A stretch of DNA of 64,000 bases. Source: Marsupella aquatica (lineage: Eukaryota; Marchantiophyta). The DNA is taken from positions 9,796,001 to 9,860,000 of the forward strand of contig OZ316896.1 in the NCBI GenBank assembly GCA_973895155.1. Direction: 5' to 3'. Shown here piece after piece: positions 24,761-36,853 of this stretch. Numbering within the stretch: position 1 is the first letter of the stretch; each line of letters opens with the position of its first letter. The position numbers and the translations under genes are program-made. Below the pieces are notes generated by a model. The model was not told the origin of the DNA, did not search any database, and worked only from the letters and a program-made list of their open reading frames with translations.

Positions 24761-27005
24761 TCAAGGTGTCATGATCATTGAGCTCGGGCTTCTGACATGT
24801 ATGGGACGAAGGCTCCGGCTTGCTTCGGTAGCTACTGTCCATTGGCTTGCCTAAGAAGAGGTGGCCACCTCGTGGATCTATGCCTCACGGAGGAGTTTAG
24901 GACTGATCTCTCACCCACACAAGATATGCATTTAGTGAGCAGTCGGATCTTTGTCAGAAGTTTTGGCAAGTTCCAACCAGAGCTTGCAAGAAGGACAAGT
25001 CAGGAAAAATAAGGTCATGTAAGAAAATAGTTCAAATGTGCATGAAATTGAACCCCTCCATGAGTCCAAATGCAACCTATTGCCAAGCAGCTGGCTACCT
25101 GGTACACATCTGTGTAATTGTGTATGCAGGTATGTGAGGAAGAGGTGGTGATAAGTACAGGTATATATATCGGGGGAACACTGTCCATCAAGTGTATTTC
25201 TGTGGCGGGACAATAGGGCGTTTCATTGACAATTTGATGGACCTTAACCCCCTAGTTACAGGTTACCCACACACAAAATGAAATGACGGACTACAAAATT
25301 CCTAGTCCATAACTTTTTGCGGGAAGGATTGGTTCGTATACCATTACAGTCAGTCACTCTAGAGGCGAGTGGAAGAAAACACAAATTTTTTTCCAGAACC
25401 TTGTAAAAAAATTAGGACTATTTTTTTGATGCTGAATATCATCATCCTTAATTTTGAAGCTGTGAGACGCTCTAATAGTGGGCCAGCCCACAGTGTCTTG
25501 GGAGGCACTGGCCAGTCAACCCTCAGGAGTGCTCCTCACAACACACTTCTGTCAGCATGTGGCAAATGTTTCAATTTGCTTTTCAAAACTTGCTTTTGGT
25601 AGCATAAGTAATCTCAATGCAGGGCAGGAGCTTGCTAATGCTAGCCGATAAAGATCCCTAAGCTGCCTTCCTTTGACAATTAGCTCACTTGAATGGCATC
25701 TTCTTCCTCTTTTTCCAATCTAACCCATGTTCTTATTACATTCCAGCCATCAGGGCCGTCAGTAAGGGTGAAGCTGATGATTAATTTTTAGGTCTGTAGA
25801 GCAGACCCATTGGAAGACCCAAATAATAGAATAAGTTCAAGTATCTTCAACTTGCTGAAATCAAATATTGGTGCAGATCACTGCAAATTTGAGAAATAGA
25901 ATATGATGCAATTGTAAATGACCGCCACTTTTGAAGTTTCAAAAATAAATATGATACAATTGTAAATGACCGCCACGTTTGATGGTGGTAGCCTTACAAT
26001 AGTGAAAAAGCTTTGTTCATGGTACAAAGCGATCCGAACCAGATTTGAAAGGATCATTCAGACATGGCACTTTATGGCCCATAATTGCAATGCCAGAAAG
26101 CTCGTTTGAAAGCTGTATTGTGTGAAAGCGCGAGGCAAAGTACAATTTTGAGACTCGATCGACTTGTACGTGGCAATGCGCGACGAAGTTGAGAAGCTTG
26201 TATCCTGATTACTGATTACTGATTCGACATCTGACCTGGTTGTTGTCTTTCTGTTCAATATAAAGGAGAGCAAGCAATCAGCACATGTACATACAGTTGC
26301 AAAACTCATTTCAGGCTGAGCTCGCGGAGCAATATCCGTATCGGTACAGCACTACTGTAATAAACTGCATGAGAAGGTTGCGTTTTTGGGATGAGATACG
26401 AGGCTTGGGGGTGGAGTAGGCTTAGTATCCCGCATAGCATCTGGTGGGTCCATTCTTCTCCAATGAGTGACTATCTCACGCTCGAACCATCACGATGAAT
26501 ATGTAGTTCTGAGTTCATTGTCTTGTACCAGGATGTCCGATTCCACTTCCTGAATTACACAAGGGAGACATTGATTCTCACGTTCTGTTGCTCGAGCTTC
26601 CACTCCTGGCCGGGACAAATCAATCGATCCTGTCTTGTGGAAGTACAGCAAAATTCGTCTTTGCTAACATGCAAGGCGGATACAGAAGCTAGATCGATCA
26701 AGATTGGTCGAGTTTCTCGATAATATCCTAGCCCAACATGTTCCAGCTCAATATGGTTGCCGAATCGATTCCAGAGCGATTGCAAATTGTGAAGTGTGTA
26801 AATTATTTAACCTTTGAATTTTCTTGTTTGGCGAGCTGGAGAGCATAACACAGTCACTGATTCTAAGCATTAACCCTAGGACTTCAGCATACTTGAAGAT
26901 ATATTGCCAGGCAGAATGATCTCCAGGAAATTGTTTTCATTGAGGAAGGTCTTTTCCGGATCGTGCAGTCTTATGTATGGGTTTTCTTCGCCACCGGCCA
27001 CGAAG
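24761..27005 (+). promoter_or_regulatory. 5' flank of lipase copy 1
   Basis: From about 25650 this stretch is similar to the flanks of copies 2 and 3. A TATA box in the context TTCAATATAAAGGAGAG lies at 26259-26264, about 750 bp before the start codon. It is conserved in copy 2 (37409), and in altered form in copy 3 (46506). The block 26523-26730, with TCCTGGCCGGGACAAA, is also shared by all three. Either the transcript has a long or spliced leader, or a nearer promoter is used. No separate gene is recognised. Confidence 0.45.
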
Positions 27006-30000
27006 ATGAGACCAGCGGTCTTAGTACTCTTTCTTGGGCTTGTGGGTCCCTTGCTACTTTGCCCAGGAGCGTGGACTCAGCCTAGTGGGGGTGGGGGTAA
27101 ATTTGCGACCAGCTTGTGTGATGAACTAATCAGGCCTAACGGCTACAGCTGCATTGAAAATAGAGTAAGTAGCTTGGACCCTGAGCTGATGAAATCGAAC
27201 GTCATAATAGAGGGCACTTGATTTGTTGATTACGGAGCAAACAACTTCATGTGCAATCCGTGCAGACATTGCGTAAATTAGTCCTGTACTTAGAAACATG
27301 TTCTTCCATTTGTACGACAGTACGTTATGTCGCACTAGACCGAGTACTAGACGACTGTGTCCGACTCCGAAATCGTCGATCGGTGCCAAATTGTGTCAAG
27401 TAATAATCATGGTTGAATGATACATTTAAATTTCTAAACTTGTTTGTTTGCAGGCAGTGACCGACGACGGGTTTATCTTGGGCCTTCAGAACATTCCCGC
27501 TCCCCAAGGACAGACGCAGCCATCTGGTGGCCCTCCTGTACTTCTTATGCACGGACTCATTGCTGTAAGTGAATGAAGGGTTTACTCTCTTTTAGTTAAC
27601 AATTTGTTGTGGTACAGTTGTTAGACCGGAGATTTGTTCCCTCGATCGGCAATTGTTTACGTACAGATTGTCTCCGATTGCTGCATTATTCAGCACCCAG
27701 ATTGCCTCATGTAGTAATTATTGCATTCTGGAGCTTCCTCTCAGTTCTTGTGCTTGAGACGTCTCTTCTGAATGTAGATGGCCCAGTGCCTTAATCAAAA
27801 GAGCTGACATCAGCGAACCGTTTTTTGGTGCCTTGAATCAATGTTTATCCAGGCCGGGGACACTTTCGCCTTGAACCCACCGCAAGAATCTTTGGCATTC
27901 GTCTTAGCTGACGCTGGCTTCGATGTTTGGATTTTAAACAGCAGAGCTGTGCAGTGGAGCCATGGTCATCAGAACCTCTCTTCATCTGACGACGTAAGTG
28001 AGAAGAGAAACGTAACTGATGAATGCCAACTTCTTATCTGCTGCATGATGGGTCTTTGCTGAACTTTTGGATGAAACTCCTTCTACAATTTTCTCGATCG
28101 TTCGGTCCTTGCATGACGGAAGGCATGAGACAAGGGAACTTTGAAAGTAACGATGACATGAGATTTTGTGTTGCTTTTGAGCAGAAGTATTGGGACTGGA
28201 CGTATGACGAACTAGCATGTTATGACTTGAAAGCTATGACTGAGTATGTCTACATCCAAACAAACGGGAGAAAATTGAATTATATCGGCCACTCTCAGGT
28301 ACAAATCTTCATTAATTTCCGGGCAAGTATATTAATTTATGGAGTGATAGGGCTTCAACGAACGACAGAAAAACGTGTTCAACTTGGTGGTCACTTACAG
28401 CTAGAACCTTCTTCAAATTTTTTGATTCGTCAACTTTGCAATGCACAAATTTTCAAGTCAGAGTAAAGAAGGGGACAAAGCAATGCATGAAGGAAGCCTG
28501 ACTGTTTCAAATACTTGGAATGGCAAATTAGAAGGTATCAACAAGCCAGCTCCTAGAGTATTTCTCACTCGCTCTACAATATCGGCTTCAAACTTGACTT
28601 GTCAAACTGGAAGTAGCTCCTTTAGAACTCAATAATCCTTATCTCCGTGCAACGAATACTGAAAGGTGTTGTTCACTATTGGCAAATACGATCAGGGAAC
28701 CTTGATGCTCTTTGCTGGTCTTACTGGCGGCAGATTCAAGACAGAGATTCTGAGATATTTGAATGCAGCCGTGATGCTGGCTCCAGTCGCATATGTCTCC
28801 CACCTTACGGTCCCAATTCTCAAAGCAGGACTCACGATCTACGCTGACGAGGTACTATTCTTAAAACCCCCCTCACCGGTTGATTAAACCCCTCACATTG
28901 TACAAAGGTTTCAATGATTGGTCAAAAACCATCGAGTAGCATATAAGTTTCCCTCTTGCCCTTCGCTAGTTTGATCTTTCACTTCTTTCCTGTTAGTTGT
29001 CTTTGTTTCGTGATTTTGAGGACAATACCAACATTAAAAAACCTCAACTCTCGTTTGTCACTGGTTTCTGAATTCGTTAACCTATTCTCGATAAATTAAC
29101 ATAATTATTCAAGCATGACTGCAAATGTCGTGATTGTTTTGTTTGGGGTGTTGTAGATTTTCACTGTTATTGGCAACGGAGAATTTGATATTAACATGTA
29201 AGTTATTTAAGGTGAATTTATAAGGAAATCAAAGTCAGATTCCAATTCCGCAGATTGCTGTATGTGGTATGCTAATTAATCATGTCGAAAGTAGCTAAGA
29301 TATCATCATCGTAGTAAGATAACAACTTGAACAACTTTTTTGTGTCCGGCCTACGAATCCAATCCCTTTCTGTTTGCTAATTGACCATAATCGTCATCGG
29401 TTTTGCAGATTTTTCAATATAACATGCACAAGTCTTTGGCTAACGTCTCCAGCCTGTACTGATATCTATAATGGCCTTCTAGGTAACTGGCATTGTTGCT
29501 CCTTTACCCCTTGATACTAGGCACAATGGAATGAGGTTACTTAATGATGTATCCCGTTTAATTGGAGATTTCGTGATGAGTATCGGTCCCTTGTGTGATT
29601 AGATCAACGATTCCGTGTTTGATGCGTGGTACTGTAGGTCAAGACAACTATATCAATCAATCCCGTATTGGGTTCTACAGCCAATACTTCCCACAAGCAA
29701 CTTCATCATTCAACGCCAACCATTTCGGCCAAAGTGAGTCGTGTACTAATGTAAACATGGCCTTTGGATATTCACTAGAAAGGATTTGCCTTGATATAGG
29801 GTTGTAGGACTTTTCGGTTGCAACCGCTAAGCAAATGATCACATTTTGAAGGCTTTTCGGTCAGGTTTTGAGACCTAGCGAAATGCTAATCCCTGGCATG
29901 TCTGTGGAGCTTAAGGGAAACGGGGGACAGCGGAATTGCAAGATTTCTGAGAAAGAGGGAGTAGGAGAAAGAGACTGCAATTTTTCTCTTCTCTGCTCTT

Positions 30001-30382
30001 GCTGATATTCTAAACAGCTATTATAATTTGAAAAAACCAGTGTGCGGGGATGATCACCATTCTAATTTTGGGAAGTATGTGATGTATTGCAGGTTTAAGA
30101 ACGGAGACCTTCCAATTATACTCCAGAGGTCCCCTTGACGACCCTCCCAAATATGATTTGACAACTTTTCCTACGAGCCTTCCTCTTCAACTCTGGAATG
30201 GTGGCGTGGACGGATTGGCTGACCCAACTGATGTGAATGCACTCTTAGCAGAGCTGCCAAGCTCCAATAGAATAGTCAATACTCTACCAGATTATGGGCA
30301 TGCAGATTTCCTGTTAGGGGTTAGAGCTTACATAGATATTTACCCCGGCATCATTACTTTCCTCCGAAGTCATACATCGTAG
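27006..30382 (+). CDS. gastric-type (acid) lipase, array copy 1
   Basis: Nine exons: 27006-27164, 27454-27564, 27853-27993, 28185-28298, 28696-28851, 29157-29197, 29409-29482, 29638-29733, 30093-30382. All have GT-AG borders, and the sum is 1182 nt (393 residues plus TAG). It is an alpha/beta hydrolase of the AB-hydrolase lipase family, expected to hydrolyse triacylglycerols or other acyl esters in the secretory/apoplastic or vacuolar compartment. Seen: signal peptide (MRPAVLVLFLGLVGPLLLC, residues 1-22 or so), VTDDGFIL, LLMHGL (oxyanion loop), nucleophile elbow GHSQG with Ser174 split across an intron, Asp337 in NGGVDGLADP, and His367 in DYGHADF. The ATG at 27006 is preferred over the in-frame ATG at 26904 because it begins the signal peptide and is the only start shared by all three copies. 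Intact. Confidence 0.93.
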
Positions 30383-31945
30383 TTGGCCGAATATTGTACA
30401 TATATAATAGACCCTATAAACTCTCCCAAAGCGTGATTCTGCGAAATATTAATTTGAAGTTGCGCCAGAGAGATACAATCCGATTTAGAGCACAACTATC
30501 CAAAAAAATAATTGCATATATTCGAGGTTTCCTAATTCGTTAGAACTCAATACAACCTGTCAAAACGAATGTTTACTTCAAAAGTAGTTCTATACATTCA
30601 AGTGAAACTGTCTGGTGGTGTATTGCTCTTGTCCACGAAGTGCCCATTTATATCTAAAGCATGTGAGAAAGTATAGAGGATGGACCGTGGATCTAGCACA
30701 TCCTCGTGTAATGTCAAGATAAAGTTCGAGATGAATCAATGGCATTCACAGGATTCAATGCAATCGGTACTCCAAACGCACGTATATGATCCACGCTGAT
30801 TAACTTTGCCAGCGGGATTCTTCACTTTTCTCCGAAGTTGATTGCATCCTTGGACGATCTTGGCTTTCAAGTCAGCTACGGTTTTGAATTGGTAAGTCGA
30901 GAGAAGCGCCGGGGGGTGGGGGAGCGCTATTTCCATGTGAAGCTGGTACGATCTCAGTAGGATCAATGTCAAATCAACCTGTGCGAATGAGATAAAGGAA
31001 TTAAATAAGGGATAAGGCTTGTGATCCCGCTTGTGAGATGAAAACCATCCACTAGAATCGACAATTGAAGGGTAAAGGTTTTTGAGTCCAAATGGCATTC
31101 AAAGGGAATTGAAGCGGTAAAGCTAGACGTGGGACCATGTACCTATGAACAATCGACCTGTCCGAATGATAAAAGGGAATGGAAGGGTAAACCTGGTTGA
31201 ATCAATTCTTCCCTGAGAATCGACGTACGTGAGCGAATGAGAAAAGGGAATTCAAGGCGTACGTAACTCGTCTAGTGAGATCCATGCATGAATCCAATCA
31301 TGAGAAATCCTGTCTGAACGAGAAAAGGAAATAGAAGGGATAAAGCTAAAGTGTATCCATGAGATATACGGGGGTATTAATAAACGACGTGCGATTGATC
31401 AACACTCCTGAACAATATACTGTCACTCTTCTACACTATTCTTGATGGGACAACAGAATCAAAGGATCCAATAGGATGGTGTAATAGTACAATAGCTTTA
31501 CCCCCACCTCCCAACACAATTCATCCCCGTTCCGAGATGTGGAGATGCGAAGCACTGCTGTTTGGGCAAGTTGGCCGTTAAATGTCCACTAGATCTAGCT
31601 TCAAGCGAGATATATCCTCAGCGCAAGAAATCTGGAATAGGGTTTAGGGGTGTAGGGTTTAGACAAACTGTCTTTCGATCTTATTTGTCGTCTAGTATTT
31701 TTCATGAAGAAGTTTGAAGGCATTTATAATAAGCCACAATGAAATGAATTGTTAAAAGGTCCAGGTTCATCACTACTGTCCTGATGAAAGAAGTCAGGAA
31801 GTACAGCAACATTCAATTCAGGGAGTGCATTCAATACACGGCTGTGGGACCCGCTGCAACATTCAATTCAGGGAGTACATTCAATACACGGCTGTGGGAC
31901 CCGCTGCTGTCCCTGCCCGTCTGCCACTGACTATGGAGATGGAAG
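30383..31945. repeat. lipase-array spacer block, copy 2 (interrupted by hAT)
   Basis: Homologous to 23610-24760. It contains AGTGCC/ATCTAAAGC after the gene, then from about 30950 to 31430 degenerate ~70-bp units (GGGAATTGAAG, TCCATGAGA, GTCCGAATGA), then GAGATGTGGAGATGCGAA at about 31538. A 49-bp tandem duplication lies at about 31808-31906 (ATTCAATTCAGGGAGT.CATT). A 120-codon open frame on the minus strand (31098-30736) with KTVADLKAKIVQGCNQLRR is partly shared with copy 1. It may be a remnant of a protein I cannot identify. Confidence 0.6.
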
Positions 31946-32998
31946 CAGGGTTTTTTTTAGTGGCGAATTTTCGCTAGATTCCACCTCCTCCAGAAACCTT
32001 CGCCACATTTGGCGAACTTTCGCTACATTTTCAGGGCTTTACTCGCCAGTATTCCACCACCTTCGGTCCTGGAGTAGCCAGCCGTCTGGCAGGTGGCAGT
32101 CCTGCATTAGCCACCTGCTTTTGCCCTAAGCACGAGGTCATCAGCCGCCAGCTCGCATTCTCCTTAGGCAAATCGCCACCCTTCCTACACTGGACGAGAC
32201 GCTCTTCGCCATAGATGCTTCTCCTGATCTCATGTGCTTAGCAAAAAGCACGAGATCAGGGCACAATCAGCTGTGGCCCTGGAGGAACTCACCGTGTCGC
32301 ACTCGGGGTCGCACTCTCAGCTTTCATTCCTCCCATTCCACTCGCCGTGCCGACAGGGAACTTGGCTTCAATGTCTTCGTTTTTTAGCTGGAAATGGCAG
32401 CCGAATGTTGTGTTTTTTTGTGCTGTCGTCTTTATGAGGTTTTTGGGAGGGTTAAGCAATTTGATGAGGGCGAGTTGGGGGCTGGCTGCGGGGCTACGAT
32501 TCCACGAATGTTCTGGTCTTTAGGCCGAGCGGGAGATTGAGCTATGGTGCATTGTGAGATCAAGCGGGAATTTCAATTTGAAGAAGCGCCACTTACGTCA
32601 ACACTCAACAACATTTCATGGACTCGATGGCCTACAAATATCTCAGGGGGTTTTCCTTTCCTTTATGTCATCAGTGTTTGTTTCCAGTTGAGCTTCCGTG
32701 GATCCTGCGAAGTGCGAAGTAGTCTTTGTTGAATTCTTCGTTCAGACTGAACTCGGTCTTTGCATCCTTATTTGTTGCGTGGTTGGCACTTGGCAGTATG
32801 TTGTTCTTGCATTGAGTCCTTGTGGCCACAGTTCATATTCTCTGTTCTGGTTCTTCGTTTTGACCAAAGCAACATCTCGTTGCTGCATTCGATCGAAGCA
32901 TTGTTATCTAGTGTTGCTTGGTTGGCAGCATCTTGTTGCTCCATTCAGTCCTCGTTGCCATAGTCTGTTGTAGATTGCAGCAACATCAGCATAGGATC

Positions 32999-35472
32999 AT
33001 GGCAATGACGAAGGCAAAATTGAAGGCAGCAGCGCGTGCCTCAGGGCTGCCAAACAACCTCATGGTGAAGTATTTTTTGAGTAATCGTTTGAAGCCTTGC
33101 AATCCTAATGGCTCCCCTGTCTTTCATGGCTCTGGGTCATCGTCTCCAGGTGCTTCTCCTACTGAGAATGAGATTCTCAGTAGCGGGGCAGAGGGTGTAG
33201 ACACCGATGTTGTGAATGTTGAGAATGTCAACGCTAAAGAGGTCAGTAAGAAGAGAAAGCGCAGCTACGAGATGAAGCGTCACTTCCAACCTGGATGGGC
33301 AGCTGTTCATCCCTGGGCAGTCGCAGCTACGGTGGATGCAGAAGGGGTGGTCACCCAAGTGCGGTGCACAATCTGCACTAAGATTGAGGAGAGGGAGAAG
33401 TTATATGTTCCAAAGATCGATGGGCTTTGGAAACATGCTGGCATGAGGCGTGCTGAGAAGGACATGGTAATCCGTGGCAGGAAGTATGCGAAGGGCACTT
33501 TCTACTTTTACGGCACCACTCAACATGAAAAGAATGAGAAGCTGTTGTTGCGGCTGCCACAAGATCCCATCCATCGGCAGATTCAAGATGCAGTGAGTCT
33601 TGAACGAAAGAGGAAACTTGTCCAGTTTACTGTTCTTTTCAGTCTGCTTACGTTGGGACGTCCCATGACTGACTATGAAGCCATGTTGAAGTTGTTACAA
33701 CATTTGAGAGTTCCAGAGACACCGACCACACATTGGAGCATGAGTTCAGGCTGGGGCATGGCAGAGAGCATTTTCCACATCATTCGGTTGAAGACTCGAG
33801 AGTGGTGCTTTGGAGCCCGCTACATCTCAATGTCTGCCAATGAGGTAACTGCCATTAATAACACTACGTGGATAAGCATTCATGTTTATGTCATGAGAGG
33901 GTGGGAACGAATCCCGTTTTTGCTTTCCTTGCAAAAGTTGACGAATGGGGCTGATGCTGCAAACTTGACTGTTGCTGTTGTGGAGTCCTTGACTGGAGAT
34001 TGCGGGAATCTTGGGTGGAAAGAAGTAGCTTCAAAGCTCGTGAGCTTTGGAGCAGATGGAGCTGCGGTTTTCCAAGGGCATCGAACGGGGGTTTTGGCTC
34101 ACATACAGAAACACCATGCTCCGTTCATGTCCGGCTTACATTGTTGCGCCCACAGGACTAGTTACATCTGTGTAGAGAAATTGGACTCCTTGCAAGTTGT
34201 ACAGAAGATTGAGGCCCTTGTGTCCAGCCTGCATTCATATTTTGCTCACAGCCCGAAATGACAACTGAGTTTCAACGGCTAGCTATTGAGCTGGAGACTG
34301 AGGGCCGGAAGATTGAAAGAAACACCAAGACTCGATGGATTTCCCTCCTACAACCCTTGCAGAGTGTTCTGCGTGAGTACAAGACACTTGTTGTACAAAT
34401 GTCTACAGATGGGGCCACACTTGCAAGTGCGAGGTCCAATGCGAAGCTATTACTGGACCTAGAGACATTCATATCCTTGCCATGTATATTGCCTTTGTTA
34501 AAATCTGTGCATGACCTCATTCTGTTTGCCCAATCCAGGGATGTCATGATCCAGGATTTCATTAGTGCTGTAAAGGTACATCAGGCAGAATTGCATTGTT
34601 ACTACGTGGATTTGCAAACCTCTTTTAGACCCGGGGCATTTCATTCGTTTCAAGAGATTGTAGCTGGTCGATCTCATACTGTCAGCCATGAGTGGATGAC
34701 TGATCTGGAGACTGGCGTGGAGTATCTCTCGTTTCGGATTGGTGACCACACCTATCCGACCCATTGGTTTGATGAGATTCTGGGGCATGACTTACCTGTT
34801 ACACGACATGCATTTGACCACGTTGTTTATACTGTGAAGAATCAGTGTAAGGAAGCAACTTCAAAATTGATTAAGCTGTTTGACACATGGTTTCCTAACG
34901 TTGACCTGTTGAACGCTTTGGGCATAGTCCATCCGCAGTATTGGGAGAGAGACGATGCAGAGGAGAATTTTGGCTGGTACCTTCAAGTGATCAAGAGCAA
35001 CTTCTGTGAACAAAAGTCCATTTCCCATGAAGGTGAATCAGGTGAGGATAGTGCTGTCATCAAACCTATTCTCGATTACAACTTGCTGCGAGACGAACAA
35101 AGTTTTTTCAAGCTAACCATGGAGGCAAATGCTGCCAAGGTAATGGGAGAGCAAGAGTTTACCCCTGACATCAAAAACCCCATGACACGACTATGGAAGA
35201 GATTGGGGGCGAATCCTTTGATTCGGGCAAAGATGGGGGAGTGGTTTAAGCTTGTAGAAATCGCTGTGGTCATGATGACAGGTTCAGTGGAGGATGAACG
35301 GATTTTCTCCACTACGTCATTTGTGAAGAGTAAGCTTAGGAACAGATTGGGGAGTCATTTGGATTGCACGGTGAGGATGTTCACTCAGAAATTTTTCTCT
35401 CTAGATGATTTCCCATTCCAGGATGCCATTACACACTGGCTAGAGGAAGAAAGGCGTGGAGTGGTTGGTTAG
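32999..35472 (+). pseudogene. hAT transposase, split by a one-base frame change
   Basis: The first frame runs from ATG 32999 to TGA 34259-34261. The second starts at ATG 34258, overlapping by four bases (ATGA), and ends at 35472. Together they make about 824 residues in the usual hAT order. There is a BED-type zinc finger (CTICTK ... LWKHAG), then the RNase H-like core with SFGADGAAVFQG and LHCCAHRTSYI, then TRWISLL and the C-terminal dimerisation region EDERIFSTTSFVKSKLRNRL. The family resembles ZNF862-like hAT proteins. Loss of one A in a run at about 34254-34257 explains the split; reinitiation or frameshifting is possible but unproven. The segment MSANEVTAINN may have lost the first catalytic Asp (Asn in its place). 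The upstream extension from 32918 lacks a convincing start. Confidence 0.85.
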
Positions 35473-35945
35473 ATTGAAATGAATGTCTTTGCAATGTAGC
35501 CGGGTACAATTAGAAGATGTGTGTGTTTCTTGTGATGGATGTATTAGTGGGGATTAGATTTAGATAGGCTAGGGGGGTAGGGGGACTTCGGCTTCTGGGA
35601 AGGACTGTGGGTACACAGTCAGGGGTCCAATTCCCCTCCGTAGTACTTGTGGCCTTGTGCAGACAATTAAGCAGCAGTACGAAGGAAGTCGATGGCGTAT
35701 GAACTATGAAGTCCCACTTGTGGTGAGGCAGACAGGATCAGGTACCACTTAACATGAGTGAGATTTTGGTGATTTGGGCGCGAGACATTCAAGCTTGACG
35801 TGTTTTCTTGTACTTCCCAACAGAATATAAAGTGTTGCGGGCTTGCGGCTCCTTGATCATCTTATTACCTTGTAAGCTTACTCTATGTGTACAGGGAATC
35901 AGGGAAGCAGCCAGTTTGAGACCTTAGTGAGCAGTTTAGTAAGCA

Positions 35946-36269
35946 ATGGCCAGGCCGAAGGTGTGCAGGAGCAGGCGACGACAGCCAAGCCCCGAGGTCA
36001 CAACGATTGCTCCAGATATGGCAGACAAGAACCTTCAGCTAGAAGTCGCCACCAAGGAGGAGCCACAAGAAGTGGTCCGTGAAGAGCCCCAACAACAGAC
36101 TCCTTGGAGTTGGGTACTTCCACAACTGAAGGCCAAGAAGAAGTTCTGCGCTACTGCAGAGATGATGCAAGATAGGAGAATGAGCTTAGACCAGGAGGCG
36201 AAGGAGAAATGGCCCGAACTTTGGAAGGCTGCGCAGGCCTTCAAACAGTCCAAGGACCCCAAGCATTAG
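35946..36269 (+). CDS. small charged ORF in the hAT element, unrecognised
   Basis: An ATG-initiated frame of 107 residues, 470 bp downstream of the transposase and on the same strand, inside the hAT ends. It has a basic start (RSRRRQPSP), an acidic/Gln-rich middle (KEEPQEVVREEPQQQTPWSW) and a charged helical C-terminus (KEKWPELWKAAQAFKQSK). No known domain is recognised. It may be an accessory protein of the element, a spliced 3' exon, or captured sequence. Confidence 0.4.
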   Translation: MARPKVCRSRRRQPSPEVTTIAPDMADKNLQLEVATKEEPQEVVREEPQQQTPWSWVLPQLKAKKKFCATAEMMQDRRMSLDQEAKEKWPELWKAAQAFKQSKDPKH

Positions 36270-36853
36270 GCCCATGGAATTGACGGATTGGAGGAGACTG
36301 TGTGTAGAGTGTAGACCTTACAGCTTTAGAGCTTTAGAGCTTATAGAGCATGAAGTAGATGACACTTTGAGGGCTCAACAATTCAGCATATAAGAGCACA
36401 TTTTGTCACGGGAGCACATCTATGTTTATACAGGCCAATTTGGTCAATAAATCTATGCATTTCTCACACTTTGAGGTTTTATGAAGGATTTTGGCTTTCA
36501 TTGGTGATGCTGTTTGTGTATGATTGTGGGATGTGTGTATTTGTGTTCATGTGCTGCGCTCGACAATTCCTAATTTGCCATCTCCCACACCAGTGCCCGT
36601 CTTGCATTAGCCACTTCGTCGACTGCGCTGAAACCTCATTCGCCATCTCCCACTGCGCTCGGCAATTTGGATTCGCCAGTGACTGTGACTGTGGTTAACC
36701 ACATTCGCCAGTAATCCACCACTTCGCTAATGTGGTTCACCACTAAAAACTATGGTCGGCCGCTCCCAGTAGCCACCTCCCCCACCTGAACACTTGGGGA
36801 GTTGGCCAGTCTGGCGAAAATTCAAAATCCTTAAAAAAATCCCTGGATGGAAG

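Larger units (their letters stand above)
31946..36845 (+). mobile_element. hAT-family DNA transposon, complete ends
   Basis: The element begins CAGGGTTTTTTTTAGTGGCG and ends with the inverted counterpart, TTAAAAAAATCCCTG; TTTTCGCCA/TTTTCGCTA follows inside each end. A perfect 8-bp target duplication, GATGGAAG, lies at 31938-31945 and 36846-36853, as expected for hAT. Both subterminal regions (about 31980-32180 and 36570-36800) are rich in short TTCGCCA / GCCACC motifs, typical binding sites for hAT transposases. It carries a transposase in two overlapping frames and a second small frame. It interrupts the spacer between lipase copies 1 and 2. Confidence 0.96.

Noticed and set aside
35600-35645. 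GGGGTCCAATTCCCC resembling a tRNA T-arm / B box
   Set aside because: No A box, anticodon arm or acceptor stem pairs with it upstream; it lies in the 3' region of the hAT element.
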